Below are positions 16,775 to 23,876 of a stretch of DNA of 27,090 nucleotides, in pieces. A model generated the notes under the pieces. It was not told the DNA's origin and did no database searches. It was given only the letters and a program-made list of their open reading frames with translations. The first letter of the stretch is position 1, and each line of letters starts with the position of its first letter. The stretch is from CAZOHN01 sp964579325 (GTDB lineage Bacteria; Pseudomonadota; Alphaproteobacteria; Rhodobacterales; Rhodobacteraceae): assembly GCA_964579325.1 (NCBI GenBank), contig CAZOHN010000029.1:1-27090 (forward strand), in the 5' to 3' direction. The position numbers and the translations under genes are program-made.

Positions 16775-18630
16775 TCGAGTTCATCGCGATGGAGATGGCT
16801 CCGATCATGTTCGTGAGCCTCGTTTTCTTCCTGATCATCGGCTACCCGGCGGCCTTCGCGCTGGCGGCGAACGGACTGATCTTCTTCGCCATCGGCGTCT
16901 GGCTGGCCCCGTACTCGAACGGCACCATCACCCTCGACTGGCCGCTGCTCTACACGATGCCACAGCGGCTCTGGGGGGTGATGTCGAACGACACGCTCCT
17001 GGCGATTCCGTTCTTCACCTTCATGGGGCTGGTGCTGGAACGCTCCGGCATGGCCGAGGACCTGCTCGAGACGGTCGGCCAGCTGTTCGGGCCGGTCCGC
17101 GGCGGGCTGGCATTCGCGGTGGTGCTGGTGGGGGCACTCCTTGCCGCCACGACGGGCGTGGTGGCAGCCAGCGTGATCGCGATGGGACTGATCTCGCTGC
17201 CGATCATGCTGCGCTACGGGTATGACAGGCGACTGGCGACCGGGGTGATCGCGGCCTCGGGGACGCTGGCGCAGATCATCCCACCATCGCTCGTGCTGAT
17301 CGTACTCGCGGACCAGCTCGGCCGGTCGGTCGGCGACATGTATCGCGGCGCACTCTATCCGGGGCTGATCCTGACCGGGCTCTACCTTGGATATGTCGTG
17401 TTGGTAGCGATCTTCCGGCCAAGGATGGTGCCCGCACTGCCGATCGAGGCGCGGACCCTGGGAGGCGGGATCACCTCGCTCCTCGTCGCGCTCGCCACGG
17501 TCTGCCTCATCGGCTACGCCGCCCATATCTGGCTCTACCCGACGCAGGGCTCGAATGCAGACGTTCTCGGTGCCTCGGTCGGCGTGGCAGCCGTCTACAT
17601 CTATGCCCTGATCGACCGCTACCTGAACCTCAACCTGCTCTCGCGCCTCGCCCAGCAGGTCATCATGGTGCTGATCCCGCCTCTGGCGTTGATCTTCCTC
17701 GTCCTCGGCACGATCTTCCTCGGCATCGCCACGCCGACCGAGGGCGGCGCTATGGGTGCGGTCGGCGCGCTCGTTCTGGCGGGGTTCAAGGGGCGGCTCA
17801 ACATGGCGATGCTGACCTCGTCGCTGATGTCGACCACACGGCTCTCGGCCTTCGTTCTGTTCATCCTGATCGGCGCACGCGTTTTTTCGCTGACATTCTA
17901 CGGAGTGAATGGCCACGTCTGGGTCGAGCATCTGCTGATCTCGGTCCCAGGCGGCGAATACGGCTTCCTCGCCGTCGTCAACGTCGTCATCTTCGTCCTG
18001 GGCTTCTTCCTCGACTTCTTCGAGATCGCCTTCATCCTGATCCCGCTCCTGATCGCCCCGGCCCAGACGCTCGAGATCGACCTCATCTGGCTCGGCGTGA
18101 TCATCGCCGTGAACCTGCAGACCTCGTTCCTGACCCCGCCCTTCGGCTTTGCGCTGTTCTACCTGCGCTCGGTCGCGGCGCGGGTGCCCTACCTCGACAA
18201 GGTGACTGGAAAGAACATCGACGGTATCCGCACGGGCGATATCTACCGGGGAGCGATCCCGTTCATCATCATTCAGGTAGCGATGATCGTGATCGTCATC
18301 GCGTTCCCGCAGATCGTGATGCACTACAAGGCTCCGACGATCGACCCTCGCAGCGTGACGATCACGGTGCCGACCGTGCCCGGAATCTCGGCGCCGGGCA
18401 GCGCCCCCGGAAGCCCCGGCTTGGGTGCCCCGCAACTCGGGACTCCGCAACTCGGAGCCCCGCAACTCGGAGCCCCGCAACTCGGAGCCCCGCAGCTCGG
18501 GACGCCACAGCTTGGGGCTCCACAACTTGGGGCGCCAGAGGGAACTGCCCCCGCACCGCAACCGGCGGTCCCGCCGCTCGGTGCACCGCGGCTTGGCCCC
18601 CCGGTGCTTGCTCCCTCACCCGGGAACTGA
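16771..18630 (+). CDS. dctM: TRAP transporter large permease (DctM-like) with repeat tail
   Basis: A 619-residue permease, the Na+/substrate-translocating subunit. The DctM features include IPFFTFMGLVLERSGMAEDLLE near 75-95, a long run of hydrophobic helices to about residue 530, GIATPTEGGAMGAVGALVLAG near 325, and FLTPPFGFALFYLRS near 455. The large size is partly family-related (the TakM-like branch is longer than classic DctM). The last 70 residues are unusual: eight copies of LGxPQ at residues 551-590, then a Pro/Ala-rich end. This tail follows the last membrane helix (IIIQVAMIVIVIAFPQIVM) and would be unstructured. The gene overlaps dctQ by 4 bases and converges on dctP. Confidence 0.92.
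   Translation: MIEFIAMEMAPIMFVSLVFFLIIGYPAAFALAANGLIFFAIGVWLAPYSNGTITLDWPLLYTMPQRLWGVMSNDTLLAIPFFTFMGLVLERSGMAEDLLETVGQLFGPVRGGLAFAVVLVGALLAATTGVVAASVIAMGLISLPIMLRYGYDRRLATGVIAASGTLAQIIPPSLVLIVLADQLGRSVGDMYRGALYPGLILTGLYLGYVVLVAIFRPRMVPALPIEARTLGGGITSLLVALATVCLIGYAAHIWLYPTQGSNADVLGASVGVAAVYIYALIDRYLNLNLLSRLAQQVIMVLIPPLALIFLVLGTIFLGIATPTEGGAMGAVGALVLAGFKGRLNMAMLTSSLMSTTRLSAFVLFILIGARVFSLTFYGVNGHVWVEHLLISVPGGEYGFLAVVNVVIFVLGFFLDFFEIAFILIPLLIAPAQTLEIDLIWLGVIIAVNLQTSFLTPPFGFALFYLRSVAARVPYLDKVTGKNIDGIRTGDIYRGAIPFIIIQVAMIVIVIAFPQIVMHYKAPTIDPRSVTITVPTVPGISAPGSAPGSPGLGAPQLGTPQLGAPQLGAPQLGAPQLGTPQLGAPQLGAPEGTAPAPQPAVPPLGAPRLGPPVLAPSPGN
18421..18540 (+). repeat. Eight tandem 15-bp units encoding LG(A/T)P(Q/E)
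   Basis: Eight consecutive 15-base units, in frame with dctM, encode LGAPQ or LGTPQ, with the last ending in Glu. The middle units at 18451-18495 differ by only one base, so they look recently duplicated; the outer units differ at wobble positions. The copy number may vary between strains. Confidence 0.9.
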
Positions 18631-18650
18631 GGGGGACCGCGATACGGAAA

Positions 18651-18675
18651 CGGCCCCGGAGGATCTCCGGGGCCG
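18651..18675. terminator. Bidirectional terminator between dctM and dctP
   Basis: CGGCCCCGGAG (18651-18661) and CTCCGGGGCCG (18665-18675) form a perfect 11-bp stem with a 3-base loop. It lies 20 bases after the dctM stop and 25 bases from the dctP stop. CTCCCTTTTC follows on the plus strand and TTTCCG on the minus strand, so it can serve both convergent genes. Confidence 0.85.
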
Positions 18676-18700
18676 CTCCCTTTTCAAGCAGCGATCGAAC

Positions 18701-19810
18701 TCAGAGCTTGCCGGCCTGCTGCTGCGCCATCATGAAGACATCGTAGTTGTACTCGGCGATCTGCGCCCAGAGGTAGGCCTCACCGCGGAAGGCAACCTGG
18801 CTTTCCCAAATTGCCTTGAACGGTGCATTGGTGGCCATGATCTCTTCGTAGATATCGTTCGAAGCATCGAAGGCCGCCGACATCACGTCCTGCGGGAAAG
18901 GCCGCAACTGCGCGCCATTCGCCACGAGGCTGCGCAGGGCTACCGGGTTCTTGTAGTCGTAGTTCGCCATCATGTTCGAGTTCGCCGCCTCGCAGGCCGT
19001 GGCGAGAACGGCCTTGTAGGCTGCCGGCAACTCTTCCCATTTGGCGAGGTTCACACAGGTCGAGAGAGTTGGACCACCTTCCCACCAGCCGGGGTAGTAG
19101 TAGTAGGGTGCGACCTTGTGAAAACCGAGCTTCTCGTCGTCGTAGGGGCCGACCCACTCGGCGGCGTCGATCGTGCCCTTCTCGAGGGAAGGGTAGATGT
19201 CGCCACCGGCAATCTGCTGCGGCACCACGCCGAGCTTTTCGATGATCTTGCCGGCAAAGCCGCCGATCCGCATCTTGAGGCCCTGCAGGTCGGCAAGCGA
19301 GTTGATCTCCTTGCGGTACCACCCGCCCATCTGGGCGCCCGTGTTTCCACAGGGCAGGTAGTGCAGCCCCTGGCCATGGAAGAACTCGTTGTTCAGCATG
19401 TCGATGCCGCCGCCGTAGTACAGCCAGGCGTTCATCTGCCGATAGTTCAGTCCGAACGGCACCGTGGTCCCGAGGGCATAGGTCGGGTCCTTGCCCCAGT
19501 AGTAGTAGGAGGCGGTGTGGCAGGCCTCGACCGAACCGTCGGCCACGGCGAAGGCAGCCTCGAGACCGGGGACGAGTTCACCTGCCGGAAATACCTGAAT
19601 GGAGAAGTTTCCGTCGGTCTGCTCGTTCACATACTTCGCCATGGTCTCGGCAGCGCCATAGATCGTGTCGAGCGATTTCGGGAACGACGACGTGACCCGC
19701 CATGTGACAGTTGGCATCGACTGGGCGACGGCGGGCGCGGCCAGAACGGTCGCGCCGGCGGCCGCGGCTCCGCCCACCGATGCCTTGGTAAGGAATGTAC
19801 GACGATCCAT
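18701..19810 (-). CDS. dctP: TRAP transporter substrate-binding protein, TakP-like (2-oxo acid)
   Basis: A 369-residue periplasmic binding protein. It opens with a twin-arginine signal (DRRTFL, residues 2-7), a Gly/Ala stretch, and a probable cleavage site after APAVAQS near residue 30. The mature part closely resembles TakP of Rhodobacter sphaeroides as I remember it: VTWRVTSSFPKSLDTIYG, YYYWGKDPTYAL, GGWYRKEINSLADLQGLKMRIGGFAGKI, QQIAGGDIYPSLEKGTIDAAEWVGPYDDEKLGF and YYYYPGWWEGGP. TakP binds pyruvate and other 2-oxo acids together with Na+, so uptake of such acids is the likely role. It is on the strand opposite to its permeases dctQM. A GGGAGG sits in the loop of a small inverted repeat ahead of the start. 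Confidence 0.93.
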   Translation of the reverse strand: MDRRTFLTKASVGGAAAAGATVLAAPAVAQSMPTVTWRVTSSFPKSLDTIYGAAETMAKYVNEQTDGNFSIQVFPAGELVPGLEAAFAVADGSVEACHTASYYYWGKDPTYALGTTVPFGLNYRQMNAWLYYGGGIDMLNNEFFHGQGLHYLPCGNTGAQMGGWYRKEINSLADLQGLKMRIGGFAGKIIEKLGVVPQQIAGGDIYPSLEKGTIDAAEWVGPYDDEKLGFHKVAPYYYYPGWWEGGPTLSTCVNLAKWEELPAAYKAVLATACEAANSNMMANYDYKNPVALRSLVANGAQLRPFPQDVMSAAFDASNDIYEEIMATNAPFKAIWESQVAFRGEAYLWAQIAEYNYDVFMMAQQQAGKL

Positions 19811-20128
19811 AGTGTGAAGTGCCTCCCATGCACTTTGGGCCGGTTCTACGACCGGACCCCGCTTCGGTCGGTCGAAGATAGTTTGCAACGCCGCGCAAGA
19901 AAATAACAATCTCGACGGCGCCGACCCGGGAAAGTTCCCTTTGCCCGGATTCATGGCAGGATCACCCATCATGACCTTGCGGCAGCCCGCCACGAAGTCG
20001 GATCGGCTGCGAGTGCCGGAAGGAGCGCAAGCCTGCTTGACATTACCGACTCTTTTTGTCATCTATTGCGAAGAGCCCAGCCAGACACCCAAGCCCGGCC
20101 CCGACTGTTCCAAAGACCGGAGCCCAGC
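19811..20128. other. 318-bp intergenic region between dctP and the hemP operon
   Basis: This stretch holds the divergent control regions. Near dctP are AAGTGC/GCACTT (19817-19822 and 19830-19835) flanking the dctP Shine-Dalgarno sequence. Small stems follow at 19840-19855 and 19862-19877, so the dctP leader is structured. On the plus strand a full TTGACA (20037-20042) lies 87 bases before the small ORF, with no clear -10 (ATCTAT at 20061-20066 is the nearest). I looked for an Irr-type TTTAGAA/TTCTAAA element and a Fur-like box and saw neither. No gene is evident. Confidence 0.6.
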
Positions 20129-20272
20129 ATGTCCCGCCCCATCCTCCCCATCACCGTCACCAACCTCGGCACGCTGTGCCGGGCAGAGTTGACCCACCTT
20201 CTCCTGCACCCGGCACTTGCCGGGGAATCCCTCCTGGAGGCACTGTTCGACCGCCTGGAGGGCCGGCAATGA
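20129..20272 (+). CDS. Small 47-residue protein coupled to hemP
   Basis: A 47-residue ORF starting MSRPILPITVTNLGTLCRAE and containing THLLLHPALAGESLLEALFDRLEG, which looks like two short amphipathic helices. GGAG ends 6 bases before the ATG, and the stop overlaps the hemP start (ATGA at 20269-20272). Both the ribosome binding site and the overlap support real translation. I do not recognise the family. It may be a partner of HemP or an upstream ORF that sets hemP translation by coupling. Confidence 0.6.
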   Translation: MSRPILPITVTNLGTLCRAELTHLLLHPALAGESLLEALFDRLEGRQ

Positions 20273-20433
20273 ACGCCCAGTCAGGCGCCACCCTTCGGCC
20301 CGACCCGCGAGCCCTGCCCCTCCACGACGCCCGCGAACTGACCGGCGCCGAGGGCCTCGCGCTGATCCTGCTCGACGGGCAGGCCTATACCCTGCGGATC
20401 ACACGCGCAGGCAAGCTGATCCTGACCAAGTAG
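20269..20433 (+). CDS. hemP: Hemin uptake protein HemP
   Basis: A 54-residue protein whose C-terminal half carries the HemP pattern: LILLDGQAYTLRITRAGKLILTK. HemP/HmuP family members are small cytoplasmic proteins tied to heme uptake; in Bradyrhizobium HmuP acts as a coactivator with Irr of the heme uptake operon. No heme receptor or ABC genes are adjacent here. Its start lies inside the stop of the small ORF upstream, and CTGGAGGG lies 8-15 bases before the ATG. Confidence 0.85.
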   Translation: MNAQSGATLRPDPRALPLHDARELTGAEGLALILLDGQAYTLRITRAGKLILTK

Positions 20434-20541
20434 AGGTTGCCGCAAGCGCGCAACGCCGGCTCTGAACTTCCCTGCACCCCCTTGCAGACCGGGAGGGCAT
20501 GACCATCTGTCCCCGGCTGACGGGCCAAGGGGAAGTCATCG

Positions 20542-21459
20542 ATGCTGACCGCGCTGTTTCTGGTACTCGGGCTTCTTGGGCTGTTCTTCGGCGGCGATTG
20601 GCTGGTCAAGGGGGCCTCGGGCATCGCGGAGCGCTACCGTGTGCCGCCCTTCGTGATCGGTCTCACCATCGTCGGCTTCGGAACGTCTACACCGGAGTTG
20701 CTCGTCTCGCTGCAAGCCGCGCTCGCCGGAAGTCCCGGCATCGCCATCGGCAACGTGCTGGGCTCGAACATCGCGAACATCCTGCTGATCCTCGGCGGCG
20801 CCGCGGCCATCGGCCCGATCTCTGCGCGGCTGACCGAACTCAGGCGCGACCTGGCCTTCATGCTCGGCGCGGCCTTCCTCCTGGTTCCCCTATTCTGGAA
20901 CGGTTGGGTCGGCCGCATCGAGGGCTCGGTGCTCTTCGGCGGGATCCTGATCTACATCATCGGGGCGCTGCGCGGCGCGGCTGGAACCATGGCGGTCCCC
21001 GAAATCGCCGGGCCGCCGCTCGGGCGGTCGATCCTGTTCACCGTGCTCGGCCTCGCTGCGGTGCTGGTCGGAGCGCGGCTTCTGGTCGACAGCGCCAGCG
21101 AGATCGCCCGTACCTTCGGCGTCTCCGAGGCCGTGATCGGCCTCACCGTGGTCGCGGTGGGAACTTCGTTGCCCGAACTCGCCACCACGGTCATGGCCGC
21201 GATTCGCGGTGAGCGCGAGATCGCGCTGGGAAATGTCATCGGTTCAAATGTCTTCAATGTCCTGGCGATCCTCGGGATCACCGCACTCGTTGCTCCGATC
21301 CCGATCGAATCGCGACTGCTGACCACCGACCTGCCGCTGATGCTGGCAACTTCTCTGCTGCTGGTCTTGTTGATCCGCTTCCGACATGGCCTCGGCCGCG
21401 TCGAAGGTGCGGCCTTCCTCGCTGCCTACGCAATCTACACGTTCACGATGCTTGCCTGA
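20542..21459 (+). CDS. Calcium/sodium antiporter (CaCA family, YrbG-like)
   Basis: A 305-residue membrane protein with ten or so helices and the two alpha repeats of the CaCA superfamily. The first has GFGTSTPELLVS and GNVLGSNIANILLI (about 47-80). The second has AVGTSLPELATT and GNVIGSNVFNVLAI (about 210-245). The acidic residue in each (S/L)PE motif and the Asn in each GSN motif coordinate cations in this family. It probably expels Ca2+ in exchange for Na+ or H+ across the inner membrane. AAGGGGA precedes ATG 20542 by about 8 bases. It ends at a strong terminator shared with the convergent phoX. Confidence 0.93.
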   Translation: MLTALFLVLGLLGLFFGGDWLVKGASGIAERYRVPPFVIGLTIVGFGTSTPELLVSLQAALAGSPGIAIGNVLGSNIANILLILGGAAAIGPISARLTELRRDLAFMLGAAFLLVPLFWNGWVGRIEGSVLFGGILIYIIGALRGAAGTMAVPEIAGPPLGRSILFTVLGLAAVLVGARLLVDSASEIARTFGVSEAVIGLTVVAVGTSLPELATTVMAAIRGEREIALGNVIGSNVFNVLAILGITALVAPIPIESRLLTTDLPLMLATSLLLVLLIRFRHGLGRVEGAAFLAAYAIYTFTMLA

Positions 21460-21467
21460 TCACGAGA

Positions 21468-21491
21468 AAGGGGCGCCACCGGGCGCCCCTT
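21468..21491. terminator. Bidirectional terminator between the antiporter and phoX
   Basis: AAGGGGCGCC (21468-21477) and GGCGCCCCTT (21482-21491) form a perfect 10-bp stem with a 4-base loop, 8 bases after the antiporter stop and 24 bases from the phoX stop. Confidence 0.85.
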
Positions 21492-21515
21492 CCCTGACGA
21501 GCACGGTAGGGCAAT

Positions 21516-23405
21516 TCAGCCGACGAGTGCGCCGTCCACCCGCTTGACTGCGACGACAGTCGACCGCGGCAGGCTGCCATCGCCGTCGGGGAACGGCGCC
21601 GACGGATGCTGGATGCCGACGAACATGGTCCGCCTGTCGGCTGACCAGGTCAGACCCGTGACTTCGGACCCCTTCGGACCAGTGAGAAACCGCCGGATCT
21701 CACCGGTAGCCGGATCGCCTGCAAGCTGCTGGTTGTTGCCCATGCCCGCGAATTCGCCCTCGTTGCTGTCCTCGCCGTCGGTCTGGATCCAGACGAGGCC
21801 GGTCGAGTCGAACATCATGCCGTCGGGCGAATTGAACATGTTGCCTTCGGTGATGTTGGCCGTGCCGGCATAAGGCGTGCCCGCCTTCGCGACCGGATTG
21901 CCGGCCATGACGTAGAGGTCCCAGGTGAACGCCGCCGAGGTGTGATCGTTCTCTGCCGGATACCAGCGGACGATCTGGCCGAACTGGTTCTCGGCCCGCG
22001 GATTCGGCCCACCAACGCCCATCCAGTCGCCGCCTGCATTCTCGCGCAGGCCCCGTCGGCTGTTGTTGGTCAGGCAGCAGTAGGCTTCGATCGCCACCGG
22101 ATTGACCGCGATCCATTCCGGCCGGTCCATCGTGGTCGCGTTGACGCGGCTCGCGGCAACGCGGGTGAACACGAGGATCTCCGGGTATGACATGCCGGTC
22201 ACGGCTTCGGTCAGCTCGACCCATTCACCGCTGCCATCGTCATTGAAGCGCGCGGCATAGAGTTTGCCGTCCGACAGGAGCGTCGAGGTGTCTCCGCCGG
22301 GCACGTAGACACCGTTGGAGACATACTTGTACATGAACTCGCCACGCTCATCGTCGCCCATGTAGACGACCACACGGCCGTCGCGGGCCACGACACATGC
22401 AGCGTTCTCGTGCTTGAAGCGGCCCAGAGCGGTGTGCTTAACCGGGGTCGACGCGGGCTTGGACGGGTCGATCTCGACGACCCAGCCATGACGATGCGGC
22501 TCGTTGGGGTTCTTCGACCAGTCGAAGCGCGCGTCGTACACGTGATAGCGATAGCGGCTGTCGGCGGCGATCCCGTAGCGTTTGTAGTGGGCGGGGACTT
22601 CCGCGGCGGCGTCTGTCGAACCGAAGTAGCCGTTGAAGTTCTCCTCGCAGGTCAGGTAGGTACCCCACGGGGTCTTTCCAGATCCACAATTGTTCAGCGT
22701 GCCCAGAACGGACAGGCCTGTCGGGTCGGCCTCAGTCTTGAGCAGGTCGTGGCCTGCGGCCGGGCCAGACAAGGTCATCGGCGTATTTTGATGGATGCGG
22801 CGGTTGAAGGGGCTGTCAACAACGATGTCCCAGCCTTCGACGCCATCGGCAATCTCCATCACCGTGACGCCCTGGACGTTCTGGAGCAGACGGACATCGT
22901 CGGCCGACTGGGCGACGTTGTCGGCGTTCGCCGGCAACTGGACGTCGAGATTGGCGTATTCATGGTTGATTGCGATCAACTGGCGGCCACCCACCACGAA
23001 TGATTCCATGCCGTCGGTGTTCTCGCCGAAGACCTTGTCGCTGTCTGCGAGCGTGATGCCCTTGGCAGGGTCGAAATCGCCGGCCGAAGAGAAAAGCTTC
23101 TGGCCGTACTTGGCGAGCGGGCGCCATGTGTAGCCCTCTGGCACATGCACCGTCCCATCGGTCTGCGCCGCGATTCCCTCGAACGGGAAGCGGGACGCGA
23201 AGGCTGCCTCGGCAGAGGTCGTGGAGAGAAGAGTGCCCGCGCCGAGCGCCGCCGCGCCGGATCCGAAAACGATCAGTCCCGAAAGGAAACCACGGCGCGA
23301 GATTGCACTTTCCACAACGCGGTCGAAATCGGTGGTCTCCGGTGCCGGCCGGTGGAGTTCGTCCCACTCGTCCCAGGAAAGCTTGCTCGTATCGATGTCC
23401 TTCAT
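21516..23405 (-). CDS. phoX: PhoX-family alkaline phosphatase (DUF839)
   Basis: A 629-residue exported protein. A twin-arginine signal (SRRGFLSGL, Arg37-Arg38) follows a 35-residue polar N-region, with an Ala-rich h-region and likely cleavage near TSAEAA (about 55). The body has family motifs: AINHEYAN, TYLTCEENFNGYFG, RHGWVVEIDP, MGDDERGEFMYKYVSNG and FNSPDGMMFDSTGLVWIQTDG. PhoX enzymes are Ca2+/Fe-dependent monoesterases that release phosphate from organic phosphates in the periplasm. ATG 23405 gives a complete Tat signal; upstream open frame is not needed. A Pho box lies 77 bases upstream, supporting phosphate-starvation control. Other DUF839 proteins have unproven activity, so the enzymatic call is by family. 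Confidence 0.88.
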   Translation of the reverse strand: MKDIDTSKLSWDEWDELHRPAPETTDFDRVVESAISRRGFLSGLIVFGSGAAALGAGTLLSTTSAEAAFASRFPFEGIAAQTDGTVHVPEGYTWRPLAKYGQKLFSSAGDFDPAKGITLADSDKVFGENTDGMESFVVGGRQLIAINHEYANLDVQLPANADNVAQSADDVRLLQNVQGVTVMEIADGVEGWDIVVDSPFNRRIHQNTPMTLSGPAAGHDLLKTEADPTGLSVLGTLNNCGSGKTPWGTYLTCEENFNGYFGSTDAAAEVPAHYKRYGIAADSRYRYHVYDARFDWSKNPNEPHRHGWVVEIDPSKPASTPVKHTALGRFKHENAACVVARDGRVVVYMGDDERGEFMYKYVSNGVYVPGGDTSTLLSDGKLYAARFNDDGSGEWVELTEAVTGMSYPEILVFTRVAASRVNATTMDRPEWIAVNPVAIEAYCCLTNNSRRGLRENAGGDWMGVGGPNPRAENQFGQIVRWYPAENDHTSAAFTWDLYVMAGNPVAKAGTPYAGTANITEGNMFNSPDGMMFDSTGLVWIQTDGEDSNEGEFAGMGNNQQLAGDPATGEIRRFLTGPKGSEVTGLTWSADRRTMFVGIQHPSAPFPDGDGSLPRSTVVAVKRVDGALVG

Positions 23406-23481
23406 CGTCGTCTCCCTGACAATTTCGCTGGAAGCAAAGCGCGGCCCCTGCCGCGCCGGGACCACAGGTAGCGAGGAATCG

Positions 23482-23499
23482 GTGACAGTTCGGCGACAT
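23482..23499 (-). promoter_or_regulatory. Predicted PhoB box upstream of phoX
   Basis: On the minus strand this reads ATGTCGC-CGAA-CTGTCAC. The second half-site matches the Pho-box half CTGTCAC exactly, and the first keeps TGTC, with the proper 4-base spacer (11-bp period). It ends 77 bases upstream of the phoX start. Another CTGTCAC half-site occurs at 23556-23562 on the same strand. Confidence 0.6.
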
Positions 23500-23681
23500 T
23501 CCCGGGTGTGTTCCCGGGTTCTCGCGCGACGGATTGCCCTGCCGCACGACAACGCGTGACAGCATTGGATGCCTGGTCGACGGCACCCAGAAAGCCCTCC
23601 ACTTGTTGCGTAGTCGGGGCGCTCTGCGCAACAATCGAAATACTCACCCCGCTGTCGCGACACTTTCTTGGGCAAATGCGG

Positions 23682-23710
23682 TTGACGCCCCCGACACCGC
23701 TGCCTAATGA
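23682..23710 (+). promoter_or_regulatory. Predicted promoter of the ilv operon
   Basis: TTGACG at 23682-23687 matches the -35 consensus at five of six bases. Candidates for the -10 are TAATGA (23705-23710, 17-base spacer) or CCTAAT (23703-23708, 15-base spacer). Transcription would begin near 23717, about 20 bases before the leader peptide, as expected for an attenuated operon. Confidence 0.45.
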
Positions 23711-23737
23711 TGCGCCGAATTCGAGGGGAGACGGGCG

Positions 23738-23785
23738 ATGACGCTCATTCTCGTGGTAGTAAGGACCTGGCGCATGGGCCGCTGA
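23738..23785 (+). CDS. ilv operon leader peptide
   Basis: A 15-residue ORF MTLILVVVRTWRMGR, too short for gene finders. Residues 3-8 are Leu-Ile-Leu-Val-Val-Val, exactly the amino acids made by the downstream pathway. GGGGAG ends 7 bases before the ATG. The ribosome reads these codons while the following RNA chooses between antiterminator and terminator. The codons after the valines are themselves part of the antiterminator arm (23769-23778). Confidence 0.9.
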   Translation: MTLILVVVRTWRMGR

Positions 23786-23842
23786 CGCGGACACCCTGAA
23801 CTCAGGACCCATGCGCCCCCGATCACCCCTCGGGGGCTTTTT
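23769..23842 (+). promoter_or_regulatory. ilv transcription attenuator (antiterminator and terminator)
   Basis: Two mutually exclusive hairpins are visible. GGCGCATGGG (23769-23778, inside the leader ORF) pairs perfectly with CCCATGCGCC (23808-23817). GCCCCCGA (23815-23822) pairs with TCGGGGGC (23830-23837), followed by TTTTT (23838-23842), a classic terminator. They share bases 23815-23817. When Leu/Ile/Val-tRNAs are plentiful, the ribosome reaches the stop at 23785 and covers the first arm, so the terminator forms. When it stalls, the long hairpin can form and transcription continues into ilvB. Confidence 0.88.
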
Positions 23843-23876
23843 GTTGCGCGATGCGCGCGCGGATGGAGAAACGGAC

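Noticed and set aside
18421..18540. CRISPR-like or intergenic direct repeat
   Set aside because: The 15-bp units are contiguous without spacers and lie in frame inside dctM.
16609..18561. 650-codon open frame on the minus strand opposite dctM
   Set aside because: It is rich in Asp/Glu/Arg/His without structure and its repeated ELRGS segment is just the antisense of the LGxPQ repeat. dctM is clearly the real gene.
19900..20128. Iron-responsive element (Irr or Fur box) before the hemP pair
   Set aside because: I searched for TTTAGAA/TTCTAAA-type and Fur-like palindromes and found none convincing; only a -35-like TTGACA is clear.
23811..23876. N-terminal extension of ilvB from an upstream ATG
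   Set aside because: It would be translated through the attenuator terminator and T-tract, and lacks a ribosome binding site; MSRQMTGAKM at 23877 has one.
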